From positions 1 through 40,418 of IMG/VR virus record IMGVR_UViG_3300020472_000062: a stretch of DNA of 40,418 bases; one strand, 5' to 3'. The position numbers and the translations under genes are program-made. The notes below the pieces were generated by a model that saw nothing but the letters and a program-made list of their open reading frames with translations, was not told where the DNA came from and made no database searches. Shown piece after piece: positions 17,875 to 26,853 of this stretch. Every line of letters starts with the position of its first letter. The first letter of the stretch is position 1. Origin of the DNA: a virus.

Positions 17875-19449
17875 TTAATTAGGTTGTCGCATTGCTCCTT
17901 TAGCAAGTTCGGGTGCTACATCAGTTGCTACTTTAGCTACCATTTGTTGTTGCATTGCCTGTTCTTGTTGTTGTTGCATTGCTTGTTGTTCTTGTTGTTT
18001 CTGTTCCTCGGTTTTCAACAACCCTTGAGAATCAATCCCAAGTGAAGCCGCTAAACGATCAATATACTCACCTACATTTAACTCTCTCTGAACTACTTCA
18101 GGTCCAAGAGGTGATAAATGTTGTAAGAATCCTGCTAGCTCATTTAAGTCTTGTCCACGTCCAAGTGCCTCAACACCTGTGACTATCATAGGTTTCAAAG
18201 ACTCATCAGGAAACTTCGGTAACTTCTTTTCCTTTTGCATTTTGTTCATAATGAGTTGAACCAAGGGAAGTTGAAACTCTTGAGATAGAATAGAATATAC
18301 TCCACCTAATGCTATCTCTAATTCTTGATATGCAATTCTAATTTCTTCTGCTGTAACTCTTTCTGCATCCCTTCTAACTGAAGAGTTCATAAGGAACACA
18401 CGTGACAATCTTTCTGCTAATGTTCTAATCGTCTCTTGTGCTACACGGAAGTCAGCAGATTTTTGTAACTGTAATGTAGAAACATCTTGATCATCTCCAC
18501 TTACAATAGCACCATTTGGAGAGTCGGCTAGTGTTTTAATTCTGGTTGATCCATTAGGTCTAACCAAGAATAAAACTTTAGAAGCTGCCGCACTTCCTTC
18601 TACTATAGCTTTCGTTAAAGTTTCTAAAGATTTTAAATCTCCAATATATTCTTCTACAAATCCTCTACCGTAATCTTCTCCATCTATATGGGTAAATCTA
18701 AGAGCAAGAAAGGGACATTTATTTTTAGGATACGTACCTTCACTTCCGGGTACTACTTCTCCTTCTAATTCTTGATGAACTTTCCAAACTTTACCTGACC
18801 AATATACACAAGTATAAAGATCTACAGTAGAATTTGAAATTTCATCTTCTTCTGGTGCGGGAAGTAATTGCTTTGCGTTATCTGGAAGGGATAAAGGAGA
18901 AAGAGATTCTTTTATAATTATCTTTAAAACATTACCCATTGAATCTCGTTTAACCACATACCTATCTAATTTAAAGACTCTCATCTTTTCTTTATCAGGT
19001 AAATGAATTAAAACATTACCAGCAATAAGTAAATGTTTTAGTGCTTCTGATATAGGAACTCGAAATGCTCTCACTTCAATTTCCTGCATTACCATATGTT
19101 CAATCTTTGCTAAAGCCTCTTCAGCTTGTCCTTTTTGTTCTGATACTAAAGCTTCTAATTCGGCATCATCTATAACTAAACGAAAAAAGGGTGCATTAGG
19201 GGGAAGTAAGGAAAGTAATAACTTACTAGATAAATTATTTATACCTTCTGCTCCTATAGATTGATAAGGAGTAGGTAGAATTGAAGAGCCTGTATGTCCA
19301 TCAACAGGTAATAAGGATGGTATGGTTATTTCGGATGCTAATCTTGCTCTATCTAAAAATGTCCAACGACCTGAAGAAAGGTTAGTATACATTCCAGCTA
19401 CTTTACCTTGTTTTTCCCCTTCAAAGGAATTAACGCTAATAGTTTCCAT
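17875..19449 (-). CDS. 8: Head-tail connector (portal) protein
   Basis: A 524-residue protein (T7 gp8 is 536). Typical portal segments are visible: an N-terminal RARLASEITIPSLLP region, then KLLLSLLPPNAPFFRL, and in the middle SVRRDAERVTAEEIRIAYQELE before the crown helices. The C-terminus is a poly-Gln stretch (about residues 480-505). The gene precedes scaffold by 11 bases. It forms the ring through which DNA is packaged and ejected. Confidence 0.96.
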   Translation of the reverse strand: METISVNSFEGEKQGKVAGMYTNLSSGRWTFLDRARLASEITIPSLLPVDGHTGSSILPTPYQSIGAEGINNLSSKLLLSLLPPNAPFFRLVIDDAELEALVSEQKGQAEEALAKIEHMVMQEIEVRAFRVPISEALKHLLIAGNVLIHLPDKEKMRVFKLDRYVVKRDSMGNVLKIIIKESLSPLSLPDNAKQLLPAPEEDEISNSTVDLYTCVYWSGKVWKVHQELEGEVVPGSEGTYPKNKCPFLALRFTHIDGEDYGRGFVEEYIGDLKSLETLTKAIVEGSAAASKVLFLVRPNGSTRIKTLADSPNGAIVSGDDQDVSTLQLQKSADFRVAQETIRTLAERLSRVFLMNSSVRRDAERVTAEEIRIAYQELEIALGGVYSILSQEFQLPLVQLIMNKMQKEKKLPKFPDESLKPMIVTGVEALGRGQDLNELAGFLQHLSPLGPEVVQRELNVGEYIDRLAASLGIDSQGLLKTEEQKQQEQQAMQQQQEQAMQQQMVAKVATDVAPELAKGAMRQPN

Positions 19450-19458
19450 TAATGATTA

Positions 19459-20112
19459 TTATTTATTAATTTTACCTAAAGAAGAGGTAGGCCGTCTAAA
19501 TTTAGCGGAACCTCTACCTGATTTTTTACCTTTTTTAGCGGCTAAGAATGGATTATTTTGTCTGAGTTTTCCTAGAGCACCTTTTCCACCATCTCCTATT
19601 GCCGTTGCACCTGCTCCAACTCCTTCGGTCATATTCATTGCACCACCTGTAATAGCTCCTAAAGGATTCTTTGCAATTTTTAATACATTACCGGGAACTC
19701 TTCCTAATTCATCCATCCCTGCTCCTATTGCTTCTCCAGCCACATCTCCTACTGCTCCGGCAACATCACCTACTGCTCCCATTGCATCTCCTACTGTCTC
19801 AGTAGCTGAATTTAATACTGAACCAGCTTCGTTAGTTACTGCTCCTGCTGCTTCACCTACATTTTCTAATGCTGTTTCTGCTCCTTGACCTACTGCTCCG
19901 GCAACATCAGCTACTCCTTGAGAAGCAGTTCCAGTTGCTGTACTTGCTATTCCTGATGCTGCTGTTCCTATACCTGAAACACCTGAAGCAATACCTGAAG
20001 CTACTCCGGGCATACAACGACTAACTTCTCCATTATATTCAAAGTGTTTAGAATCTGTTTTTACTAGTTGACCATCTAGCCATTGATAATTTATTTCTGT
20101 ATATATTTTCAT
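19459..20112 (-). CDS. Virion-region protein, Gly/Ala repeat-rich, 217 residues
   Basis: The first about 33 residues (MKIYTEINYQW, then GQLVKTDSKHFEYNGEV) match the start of the gp14-like protein at 12050, so the two share an N-terminal module. Residues about 38-150 are low-complexity Gly/Ala/Val repeats (GAVGDVAGAVGDVAGEA), weakly amphipathic. The C-terminus is strongly basic (KKGKKSGRGSAKFRRP). It lies just upstream of the portal. The layout suggests a structural or internal head protein that may touch membrane or DNA, but no function is established here. Confidence 0.75.
   Translation of the reverse strand: MKIYTEINYQWLDGQLVKTDSKHFEYNGEVSRCMPGVASGIASGVSGIGTAASGIASTATGTASQGVADVAGAVGQGAETALENVGEAAGAVTNEAGSVLNSATETVGDAMGAVGDVAGAVGDVAGEAIGAGMDELGRVPGNVLKIAKNPLGAITGGAMNMTEGVGAGATAIGDGGKGALGKLRQNNPFLAAKKGKKSGRGSAKFRRPTSSLGKINK
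19748..19909. repeat. 21-bp direct repeat within the Gly/Ala-rich gene
   Basis: The 21-mer beginning cctactgctccggcaac occurs identically at 19748-19768 and 19889-19909, encoding the repeated VAGAVGQ/VAGAVGD type units. It indicates internal duplication of the low-complexity coding region. Confidence 0.85.
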
Positions 20113-20113
20113 T

Positions 20114-20587
20114 TTAATTTAAGGGAAAATAGAACTGGTAACGAGTCACAACATTAGTCCATTCTTGGGTTTCCTTTGCCAACTCTGCAAAGTAATCTAA
20201 ATCACTAATACAAAACATACCTACACATTTATTTTCTCTGGCAAATTTTGTAATAGTTTTATAAGCTTCAAAATATCTTTCTGTAACTGTATCTTTATCC
20301 ACATCTTTAGTACGAGTGGAAGAGTATAATACTAAAGTAGATCTTCCTGTAAATTCATCAGTCTGAAGTTGTGTAAGTACAAGATAATCCTCATCTCCTT
20401 CGATCCAAAGATGCATAGTATTACTGAAAGGATTCATTAACCTTTCGTATATACCTTTATACAACTTTTCTAATTCTTCATCTGTGAATTCATGTTCCTT
20501 AATTAAACTCTCAAAAGCTATTTCAATATGAGGTTTGTACTTCTTCCAATTCTCTTTGATCTTTCTTTGAGAAACAATCTTTAACAT
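20114..20587 (-). CDS. Unknown protein upstream of portal region, 157 residues
   Basis: A soluble alpha/beta protein of 157 residues. It begins KIVSQRKIKENWKKYKPHIEIAFESL and contains MHLWIEGDEDYLVLTQLQTDEFTGRSTLVLYSS, which reads as adjacent beta strands; later FARENKCVGMFCISDLDYFAEL reads as helix-strand. The pattern of central strands followed by a Cys-containing strand is reminiscent of acetyltransferase-like (GNAT) folds used as virion assembly factors, for example at the T7 gp13 role. I cannot see a convincing acetyl-CoA loop, so this stays tentative. Confidence 0.7.
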   Translation of the reverse strand: MLKIVSQRKIKENWKKYKPHIEIAFESLIKEHEFTDEELEKLYKGIYERLMNPFSNTMHLWIEGDEDYLVLTQLQTDEFTGRSTLVLYSSTRTKDVDKDTVTERYFEAYKTITKFARENKCVGMFCISDLDYFAELAKETQEWTNVVTRYQFYFPLN

Positions 20588-20610
20588 TTACCTTCCTTTT
20601 TTTATAAAAA

Positions 20611-21363
20611 TTAATCAGATCGCATACCTGCTAGGTGCTCTGCTTTTCTCCATTTTCTACTAGCACCTCCTGTTCCACTACCATAACCAATTTTAAGAGA
20701 GGATCTACCTCCTCTACTTTTCATTCCTTTATTTAATCTAAGAGTGGCAGACTTACCTCTCAATTTACCTGATCCTTTAACTCTTTCAATAGATGAGGAA
20801 CTACTTCCACCTCCTCCTCCACCTCCGCCTTTATTTTTTCTTAGCTTATCAGCAGGATCTTTAAGGAAATCAATTATATGTCCACCAGTTTCAGTTAGGT
20901 ACTCTCCTGCATCTCCAACATTATCTAGTACATCACCTACTCTATTGAAAGCATAATTAATGTTTGGTCCGAGTTTACCCATACCTGTGTCTAGACTATC
21001 CTTTAAAGGTTGGAACGCACCAAACCCTCCTGTCTGTTGAGGTAAATTTATCATACCTAAGTCTGATATTTTTCTACCCCATTGATCTAGTCCTAATCCT
21101 GAAGAGGTTGATGATAGAGTTTCACCTGTCCAATCAGTAAACATACTTGTTCTTCCATGAAGTGAGGAAAATAAATTCTGACCAAATGAACCCATCTCAG
21201 TAAAAGATGCTCCAAATAAAGCTGCTCTAGAAGCTTCATTAAACACATTAAATCCTCCTTCAACAGCTCCACTTATAACTTCACCAGCACCACCAACAAC
21301 TTCATTAACACCACCAGATATTGCTTCTCCGGTATCTTTTACAAACTCTGAAAATACACTCAT
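20611..21363 (-). CDS. Unknown virion-region protein with polyglycine linker, 250 residues
   Basis: The N-terminal half is Gly/Val-rich and weakly hydrophobic (EAISGGVNEVVGGAGEVISGAVEGG). At about residue 180 there are eight glycines followed by five serines, and then a basic Arg/Lys/Gly-rich tail of about 60 residues. The layout (amphipathic N-terminus, flexible linker, basic tail) resembles the 217-residue protein two genes downstream. It begins the structural operon after the 73-residue gene. A structural or DNA-contacting virion component is plausible but not shown. Confidence 0.7.
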   Translation of the reverse strand: MSVFSEFVKDTGEAISGGVNEVVGGAGEVISGAVEGGFNVFNEASRAALFGASFTEMGSFGQNLFSSLHGRTSMFTDWTGETLSSTSSGLGLDQWGRKISDLGMINLPQQTGGFGAFQPLKDSLDTGMGKLGPNINYAFNRVGDVLDNVGDAGEYLTETGGHIIDFLKDPADKLRKNKGGGGGGGGSSSSSIERVKGSGKLRGKSATLRLNKGMKSRGGRSSLKIGYGSGTGGASRKWRKAEHLAGMRSD

Positions 21364-21375
21364 TGTTTTTCTTTA

Positions 21376-21597
21376 TTAATTAGGCACATTTAAAATGTTA
21401 ATATTATTATCTTCTGTTTCAAAAGGTTCTGCTTCATAAGTTGATTTAATCAAGTCAATAACCTTTTGCTGTCCTTGTAAGTATCTTAAATCTTCTAAGG
21501 TTGTACGTAATGGAGGTATTTTATCGGGGAATGTATCCTCTAACCAATTAATTAATTCTTGATTAGTTCCGTGATTACCTATTTTATTATGTAACAT
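21376..21597 (-). CDS. Small unknown protein, 73 residues
   Basis: A short acidic protein (NQELINWLEDTFPDKIPPLRTTLEDLRYLQGQQKVIDLIKSTYE) with two predicted helices and no membrane segment. It lies between the ribonucleotide reductase and the first virion gene, 29 bases after the reductase stop. Similar short proteins occur at this junction in marine T7-like phages as unknowns. Conserved codon structure and a position inside the operon support it as real. Confidence 0.7.
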   Translation of the reverse strand: MLHNKIGNHGTNQELINWLEDTFPDKIPPLRTTLEDLRYLQGQQKVIDLIKSTYEAEPFETEDNNINILNVPN

Positions 21598-21626
21598 ATT
21601 AAATTTTTTCTCTATAAAGGTTGTTT

Positions 21627-23543
21627 TTAAGGAATTTCACATGAATTCCCTGTACATGCCAACTCTTGAGATGAAGTAGTTAAATCAATAGTTTCATAAT
21701 CAGTAAGTTTAGACCAATTAAGAGTAGGCATTCTCTTACTTAAATCTCTGTATTCCTTTTCTGAACATTCTTGATAAGGTGCTTGTTTATACACATGATC
21801 AGAGTAAGGAAGAAAACTAATCCCAGATATATCATCGAAATTATCATAAATAAAAGCTCCCACTTCAGGCCACTCTTCTTCTTTGACTGAAATTGTGCAT
21901 GATGGTTTGTGTTCACACCAGTATTTTGCATATACTATCCATAGTTTTAGTTGTTCAATAGCAGTTAATTGATTCCGCATAATAGATCTGGAAGGGGATT
22001 TAATTGGAAAGGAGAATACTGAGACGTTACTAGGATTAGTAATATCAGGTTCAACAGGCACTCCCTCCTCTATCATATACTTAGCAATAGGATCACTAAC
22101 ATCTGATCGAACTGTCCGTATGTAATATGAAGAGTGACGAGCATGAATCCCACTAGCTGAATCTACTAATTGAGAAACAGTGCCAGAAGGTTTAACACAT
22201 GTTATTGAACTTGAAGGATTTATATTTAATTTCTTACTCCATTCATTATTTGTTTTTATAGTTTCCTTTTTAAGGACATTTAATAGAGTCGGAAGTTCTG
22301 ATGATAAATTATTTAATAAGGAGTTGTCCATTATACCAGTTAAAGATACTCCCAACAATCTTTCTTCCTCACAATTAGTTCTCCACTCACTATTTAGGTA
22401 TCTAAATTTAGTTAATGTACTCTGCCATGTACCTAAAGTGGTAGCTAACTTGATTTTTCTCTTTAAATCTTTAATTTTATCGCCAGAACGGACAATTACT
22501 TCAGAAAGATTACAGAACTCTCTAGAACGTAAGATGATTTCTGAGCATGGGTTTGTACCAAAGTCATCCCTTTCTTCTCTCCTACCCCCTAATTCAAGAC
22601 ATTTTTTCTTCGCATTAGTCGATGAGAAGATACCTCTCTCTCCACTTTTGGATTCATAGAGCGCAGTCCACTCTCGAAAGAAAGTTCCTACATCAGGTTT
22701 GTTATGATAGTTAGTAGAATTATTAGCGAGTGCTCTTTGAGGATTTTCTTCCCACCATCTTCCAGATTTAGCTGTCCTCATTTGATCATCTCCTAAATCT
22801 GAGAGACTAATTAAAGCACTTCTTCTTACTCCACCTACCACAACTATTTCAGCTATCTTAGTTATAATATCATGACACTCAATAGGTTTTAATCTTCTAC
22901 CTCCAGCCTTTTTAAAACTATCAACAGTAAATTTAAACAAGGAATCCAGAGGTTCAGGTCCACTTGCTCTACCTCCAAATGTTTTAAGTGCTGATCCTGC
23001 TGGTCTAACTTTTGATAAATCCCATTCCGGTACAACTCCTACATAGAGTAAAGAAATTAGTTCTCGGTAAGCTTTTGCCCATCCAAGTTTGGAATCTCTA
23101 ACTTGTATTAATGTATCAGTAGGATGTATTTCATTAGGTATGATAGGTAGTTTCTCAATATACCTAGCTTCAACTGAGAAGCCTACTCCAGTACCGTTCA
23201 TTAGAACATATAATATTTCATCAAATGAACGTGGAGAATCTATATGTAGGTAAGCACAATTATAACCTGCAATATTTTCTTTATCTAAAGCCGGACCTGC
23301 TGTCATTAAGCAACGCATACTAGGCATTATCTCAAGATTTAAAACTGCACTTTTCAATTCTTTTAAAACTTTAGGTGTGACTTGATAATTGCATGTCTTT
23401 TCTAAGTGTTCTCTGAAGAAATTAAAATATCTACATACTGTCTCTTCCCAAGTCTCTCTTCTTTTCTTTTCATAATCCCAACGTGAATATCTAGATAGAT
23501 GAATGTACTGTTGGTATTGTGTAGGTAGATATTCGTCATTCAT
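21627..23543 (-). CDS. nrdJ: Class II (adenosylcobalamin-dependent) ribonucleotide reductase
   Basis: A monomeric ribonucleoside-triphosphate reductase of 638 residues that makes deoxynucleotides for phage DNA. The catalytic cysteine set agrees with the Lactobacillus leichmannii enzyme: C96 in GYNCAYL, C333 and E335 in NPCSEI, C344 in EFCNL (C333-C344 spacing as in C408-C419), and a C-terminal redox pair C630/C635 in ACTGNSCEIP. No NrdB-type partner is present, as expected for a class II enzyme. It is shorter than the bacterial protein. The start overlaps the DUF3310 gene by 8 bases, so they are probably coupled. Confidence 0.95.
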   Translation of the reverse strand: MNDEYLPTQYQQYIHLSRYSRWDYEKKRRETWEETVCRYFNFFREHLEKTCNYQVTPKVLKELKSAVLNLEIMPSMRCLMTAGPALDKENIAGYNCAYLHIDSPRSFDEILYVLMNGTGVGFSVEARYIEKLPIIPNEIHPTDTLIQVRDSKLGWAKAYRELISLLYVGVVPEWDLSKVRPAGSALKTFGGRASGPEPLDSLFKFTVDSFKKAGGRRLKPIECHDIITKIAEIVVVGGVRRSALISLSDLGDDQMRTAKSGRWWEENPQRALANNSTNYHNKPDVGTFFREWTALYESKSGERGIFSSTNAKKKCLELGGRREERDDFGTNPCSEIILRSREFCNLSEVIVRSGDKIKDLKRKIKLATTLGTWQSTLTKFRYLNSEWRTNCEEERLLGVSLTGIMDNSLLNNLSSELPTLLNVLKKETIKTNNEWSKKLNINPSSSITCVKPSGTVSQLVDSASGIHARHSSYYIRTVRSDVSDPIAKYMIEEGVPVEPDITNPSNVSVFSFPIKSPSRSIMRNQLTAIEQLKLWIVYAKYWCEHKPSCTISVKEEEWPEVGAFIYDNFDDISGISFLPYSDHVYKQAPYQECSEKEYRDLSKRMPTLNWSKLTDYETIDLTTSSQELACTGNSCEIP

Positions 23544-23931
23544 TTCTTTCCCTTTCTCTTTTTATTAAAAATTCAATATACGTTTTTGCTTTTAGGAGAT
23601 CATTCACACCTCCTTTATGTTGGTATCTAGAGACATACTTTATTACGTTACCTTCCAAGAAGTCTAACTCATTCTTAGTTATGTACTCAATAGGTTGGAT
23701 AGCAAAGCCTACCTTATCATAATGTTTTGGGTTAGTTACTTCCTCATCTTCGTAGACTTCTACATAGGATTGTGTCTGAGCGTCCCATTGCTGACAAGCT
23801 TTTGTTCTTTTTAGAATATCTTTAATATTCTGTTGATCATTGGTGCCTGTCTCCTTCATTGCTCTCTTCCACCGTTCTACTCTTTCTTCGGTGCGTTCTC
23901 TTTCTTCTTGATCTGCTGAATAATTAGTCAT
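23536..23931 (-). CDS. DUF3310 family protein (nucleotide kinase-like annotation)
   Basis: The C-terminal 75 residues contain NPKHYDKVGFAIQPIEYI and NVIKYVSRYQHKGGVNDLLKAKTYIEFLI, the signature of the DUF3310 family, small phage proteins often encoded next to nucleotide metabolism genes. The N-terminal 45 residues are charged. The ATG overlaps the exonuclease stop (ATGA), and the 3' end overlaps the reductase start. Despite database names such as nucleotide kinase, I see no P-loop; the biochemical role is unknown. Confidence 0.9.
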   Translation of the reverse strand: MTNYSADQEERERTEERVERWKRAMKETGTNDQQNIKDILKRTKACQQWDAQTQSYVEVYEDEEVTNPKHYDKVGFAIQPIEYITKNELDFLEGNVIKYVSRYQHKGGVNDLLKAKTYIEFLIKRERERNE

Positions 23932-24707
23932 ATAATTTTTCCTTCCTTAAAATATTTTGCTTTACCTTGTGGAGTCCATAAAACTATTTTATTATTATCA
24001 AAATTGTACTCACCATGTCTAAGAATTCTTGCCATTCTTGCATTACGAATTCCATCCTCTAAAGTTTGTCCAGATTTCAAATAAGATTCTAGTACAATCT
24101 CCCACATATCTAAAACTGAACCTGTATTTCCGTCCAAAATTTTTCCGGCAGATATTGGTCCTACTCCTTGACATCCTTTGTAGTTGTCAGTTGAATCACC
24201 AACCAATGTTTGATAGAAGAATTTGTAATCTGCTTTATCCTCATCCCAATCAAAAATACATTCTTCTTTAAAATCCCAATGCTTACCCGGAATTGTTAGT
24301 AAATCTTTATCTTGACTAACTATAATTCTTTCATCTTTAGATGGTGTAGTTGCAAGGATTCCTATTACATCATCTGCTTCTAACCATTTAACAACTTTAA
24401 AAGGATAAGTTTCTTTACAATAATCTAAAGCAGGTATAAAGCACATAGGTTTTCTTCCACCTTTTCTATGACTTTTATACTCAGGATTAACTTCTTTTCT
24501 ATAATTATTTTTATCACTAAAACATAACATTACTTTATCTGCTTTAGTTGCTTCTTGAACATTATTTATTTGATCATCAATGATTGTTTTAACTTCTGCC
24601 ATATCACAATGTAAAGTCCAAGAATCACCTTCCCAATTAATTTCTCTTTCAGAAAGACGAGTAGCCTTGTATACAAATATATCTGCATCAATTAGTAATT
24701 CTCTCAT
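23928..24707 (-). CDS. 6: 5'-3' exonuclease (T7 gp6-like)
   Basis: A 259-residue 5'-nuclease of the FEN/PIN type. Metal-binding acidic positions are visible: LIDADIF near residue 6, then CFSDKNNYRKEVNPEYKSHRK, LEADDVIG, IVSQDKDLL and GDSTDNYKGCQGVGPISAGKIL, the last being the helix-3-turn region that binds duplex DNA. T7 gp6 (300 residues) degrades host DNA and removes RNA primers. The start overlaps the preceding nuclease-like gene by 20 bases. Confidence 0.95.
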   Translation of the reverse strand: MRELLIDADIFVYKATRLSEREINWEGDSWTLHCDMAEVKTIIDDQINNVQEATKADKVMLCFSDKNNYRKEVNPEYKSHRKGGRKPMCFIPALDYCKETYPFKVVKWLEADDVIGILATTPSKDERIIVSQDKDLLTIPGKHWDFKEECIFDWDEDKADYKFFYQTLVGDSTDNYKGCQGVGPISAGKILDGNTGSVLDMWEIVLESYLKSGQTLEDGIRNARMARILRHGEYNFDNNKIVLWTPQGKAKYFKEGKII

Positions 24708-25260
24708 TATTCTCTTCCTTTTCTAAGATTACTTTATTTACATATGTTCTTTGATCCATTAGATCATGACGATATGCTTCATACATATTAAATGAAAAAC
24801 ATGTTATTGTTTTTATATGACTGAATGGTACAATATAAATATATGGAAACTTACATACAAATAAATAATCAAAATCTCCCTGTTTGTATGGGTCGGAAAT
24901 CAGTTTACCACTTTCATGTTTATTCCTTTTTAATTTTACATTCTCTCTAGTTGAATGTTTCACTTGAACAGTTACCCAATCTTTTTCACCTTTAACTAAA
25001 AGATCAAAGGATGCTGAAGTATCTAAAGGAGTACACATAGAATAATCCCACATGTGTAAAAGATACTTTACTAAAGCTTCACCTGCTAATCCGAATTGAG
25101 TAGGATTAATGTGTGACTGCCCAACTGGAGCCTGATTTATATTCTCCTGTGAGTGGAATCCTGAATTTATATTTCTCTCCTGCAATGGAGATTGCTTTAA
25201 TTCCAAGTTCTCCAATTCTTTTAACATACTTTCCTTTAACTGAAAGTTGTACTTCATCAT
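24688..25260 (-). CDS. PD-(D/E)XK nuclease-like protein, start uncertain
   Basis: The core is QFGLAGEALVKYLL, then SASFDLLVKGEKDWVTVQVKHSTRE, which fits E-(n)-D-(n)-QxK of PD-(D/E)XK endonucleases such as Hjc-type resolvases. Beta strands and DYLFVC follow as expected. The open frame begins at 25260, but the first about 50 residues overlap the conserved end of the DNA polymerase gene in another frame, and the next ATG is far inside the domain. Translation probably begins at a non-ATG codon or on the overlapping ATGs. It may cut branched or host DNA; the target is unknown. Confidence 0.75.
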   Translation of the reverse strand: MMKYNFQLKESMLKELENLELKQSPLQERNINSGFHSQENINQAPVGQSHINPTQFGLAGEALVKYLLHMWDYSMCTPLDTSASFDLLVKGEKDWVTVQVKHSTRENVKLKRNKHESGKLISDPYKQGDFDYLFVCKFPYIYIVPFSHIKTITCFSFNMYEAYRHDLMDQRTYVNKVILEKEENNERITN

Positions 25261-26839
25261 GCACGAAAGCTACTTGTGCATAATCTTCTCCGTACTTAAA
25301 CTCTTTCTGTAGTAGGGAGTGCATCTCAACAATCCATCTTTTACAAATGATGGCTCCTGCTGATTGAAGTAATGTATTAAGTGCTGAATGAGAGGATCGT
25401 ACTGGTACTTTCCTACCATCTAACCCTATGATAAAACCCTTATCGGCCTTCTTTTGAACTGCATCTCGTAAAGCTTTAAGAGCAGGTATCTTAGTTAAAA
25501 ATTCTTTCTTTAATTTCGCACCTTCTCCTTTCCCTTTCCCCACGATTTGACCAATTTTTTCATTTCCTGCGCCATACAGAAACCCATATATAAAAGTCTT
25601 TGCTTGATCTCTTGTAGATAATCCTGCGGCTTTTTGATTAGTCGTATGAATATCGCCTTCCAGTAACATCTTACCGTATGCACCATCATCATACCTAGCA
25701 AGGTAATGGCTAAGACAACGCAATTCCAAACCTGATACATCAATGCCCAAAAGTTCCATCTCTGGATCTGCTCGAAATAATGTTCGGCATTCCTTCCCAT
25801 AGGGTGCGTTAAGATTCGGAACTTGAGCGAGGTTTGGATGCGAGTGAGAACACCTCGAAGTTTGCGCTCCCATTGTATTAACTTTTCCATGTAGTTTACC
25901 TTGATTACAAAGTTTAATCCAAGCTTGATTCCCCTCTGCTAATTGGGCAATCCTTTTATTTAACATAAAATACCGAGACATCAATTTTGCTTCTGGATAT
26001 TCTAATTTATTTAAAACAGTTTCATCAATTTTAGGTTCATTGGAAGGTGTGAATTCTCTAGGTTTCCACCCTCTTAGTTCCTGCAATCGTTTAGCTATAT
26101 GCTTACGAGAATTAGGATTAAAATCTACAATTTTTATTTTTGAATATGTCCCATTCTTTCGTAGACCTTCATCTATTATCCATGATCCAAACACCTCACC
26201 TAATTTCTTAGCTAGTTTAGATCGTTTATCAGCTAACTCACTATAAAGTAGGACTGCATTTTGTTCATCAAAAGTGAAGCCATGCTCTTCTTGAGCTAGA
26301 CAGATGTTGGATATTTGATGTTCCATTTTAATGGTATCTTTAGGTGGGAAATTTGCAATGAAACTTTCATATAAAATCTCAGTTAAATGAACATCATTTA
26401 CACAATAATCTCTCATTTCTGGAGTAAGTTCCTTAAAGGCATCTTCTTGTTGATTATATGTACCTTTAAATGAACCTAATCTCTCTCCCCATGCTTTTAA
26501 TGAGTGACTTCCCCAAAGTTTAGCTTCAATTTTTCTAACCTTTGAATCTGATTCTCTAAGATTTGGGTGGATTAATCTTGATAGGATCAATGTATCTAAA
26601 ATCTGATCTATAGGGATAGTAAATCCATGTAGATTTTTTAATACAATTAAATCAAAACCTAATATATTATGACCTATTATTTTTTTATCTTTCAAATCTT
26701 CCAAAGCAATTTTAATATCTTCTTTATTTTCTGCTATGACAAGATTTCCTGTGGATATGTTACGGTACACAATTAAATGCACCTTAGTAACAGTATCTAA
26801 TAGACCATCAGTTTCTATATCTAAAATAACCTCTTCCAT
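25106..26839 (-). CDS. 5: DNA polymerase A family, without thioredoxin-binding loop
   Basis: A 577-residue T7-type replicative polymerase. The 3'-5' exonuclease begins LDIETDG (D7, E9). Polymerase motif A is GIDVSGLELR, motif B is RDQAKTFIYGFLYGAGNEKIGQIVG, motif C is VHDEVQ, and the C-terminus ends WAVTH like T7 WAICH. T7 gp5 has 704 residues. The missing length includes the 76-residue thioredoxin-binding insertion: here FGSW is followed within about 20 residues by DFNPNSRKHI. An insertion near LDGRKV in the palm is also shorter. A GGAAGG site precedes the start. Confidence 0.97.
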   Translation of the reverse strand: MEEVILDIETDGLLDTVTKVHLIVYRNISTGNLVIAENKEDIKIALEDLKDKKIIGHNILGFDLIVLKNLHGFTIPIDQILDTLILSRLIHPNLRESDSKVRKIEAKLWGSHSLKAWGERLGSFKGTYNQQEDAFKELTPEMRDYCVNDVHLTEILYESFIANFPPKDTIKMEHQISNICLAQEEHGFTFDEQNAVLLYSELADKRSKLAKKLGEVFGSWIIDEGLRKNGTYSKIKIVDFNPNSRKHIAKRLQELRGWKPREFTPSNEPKIDETVLNKLEYPEAKLMSRYFMLNKRIAQLAEGNQAWIKLCNQGKLHGKVNTMGAQTSRCSHSHPNLAQVPNLNAPYGKECRTLFRADPEMELLGIDVSGLELRCLSHYLARYDDGAYGKMLLEGDIHTTNQKAAGLSTRDQAKTFIYGFLYGAGNEKIGQIVGKGKGEGAKLKKEFLTKIPALKALRDAVQKKADKGFIIGLDGRKVPVRSSHSALNTLLQSAGAIICKRWIVEMHSLLQKEFKYGEDYAQVAFVHDEVQLSVKGKYVKRIGELGIKAISIAGEKYKFRIPLTGEYKSGSSWAVTH

Positions 26840-26853
26840 TTTTACCCTTCCAA

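Noticed and set aside
20114-20587. Calling the 157-residue protein an acetyltransferase
   Set aside because: No acetyl-CoA binding loop is visible; the strand pattern alone is not enough.
25106-25260. Intron or intein in the DNA polymerase explaining the overlap with the next gene
   Set aside because: Polymerase motifs A, B, C and the C-terminus are continuous and in order; no splice or intein motifs are seen.
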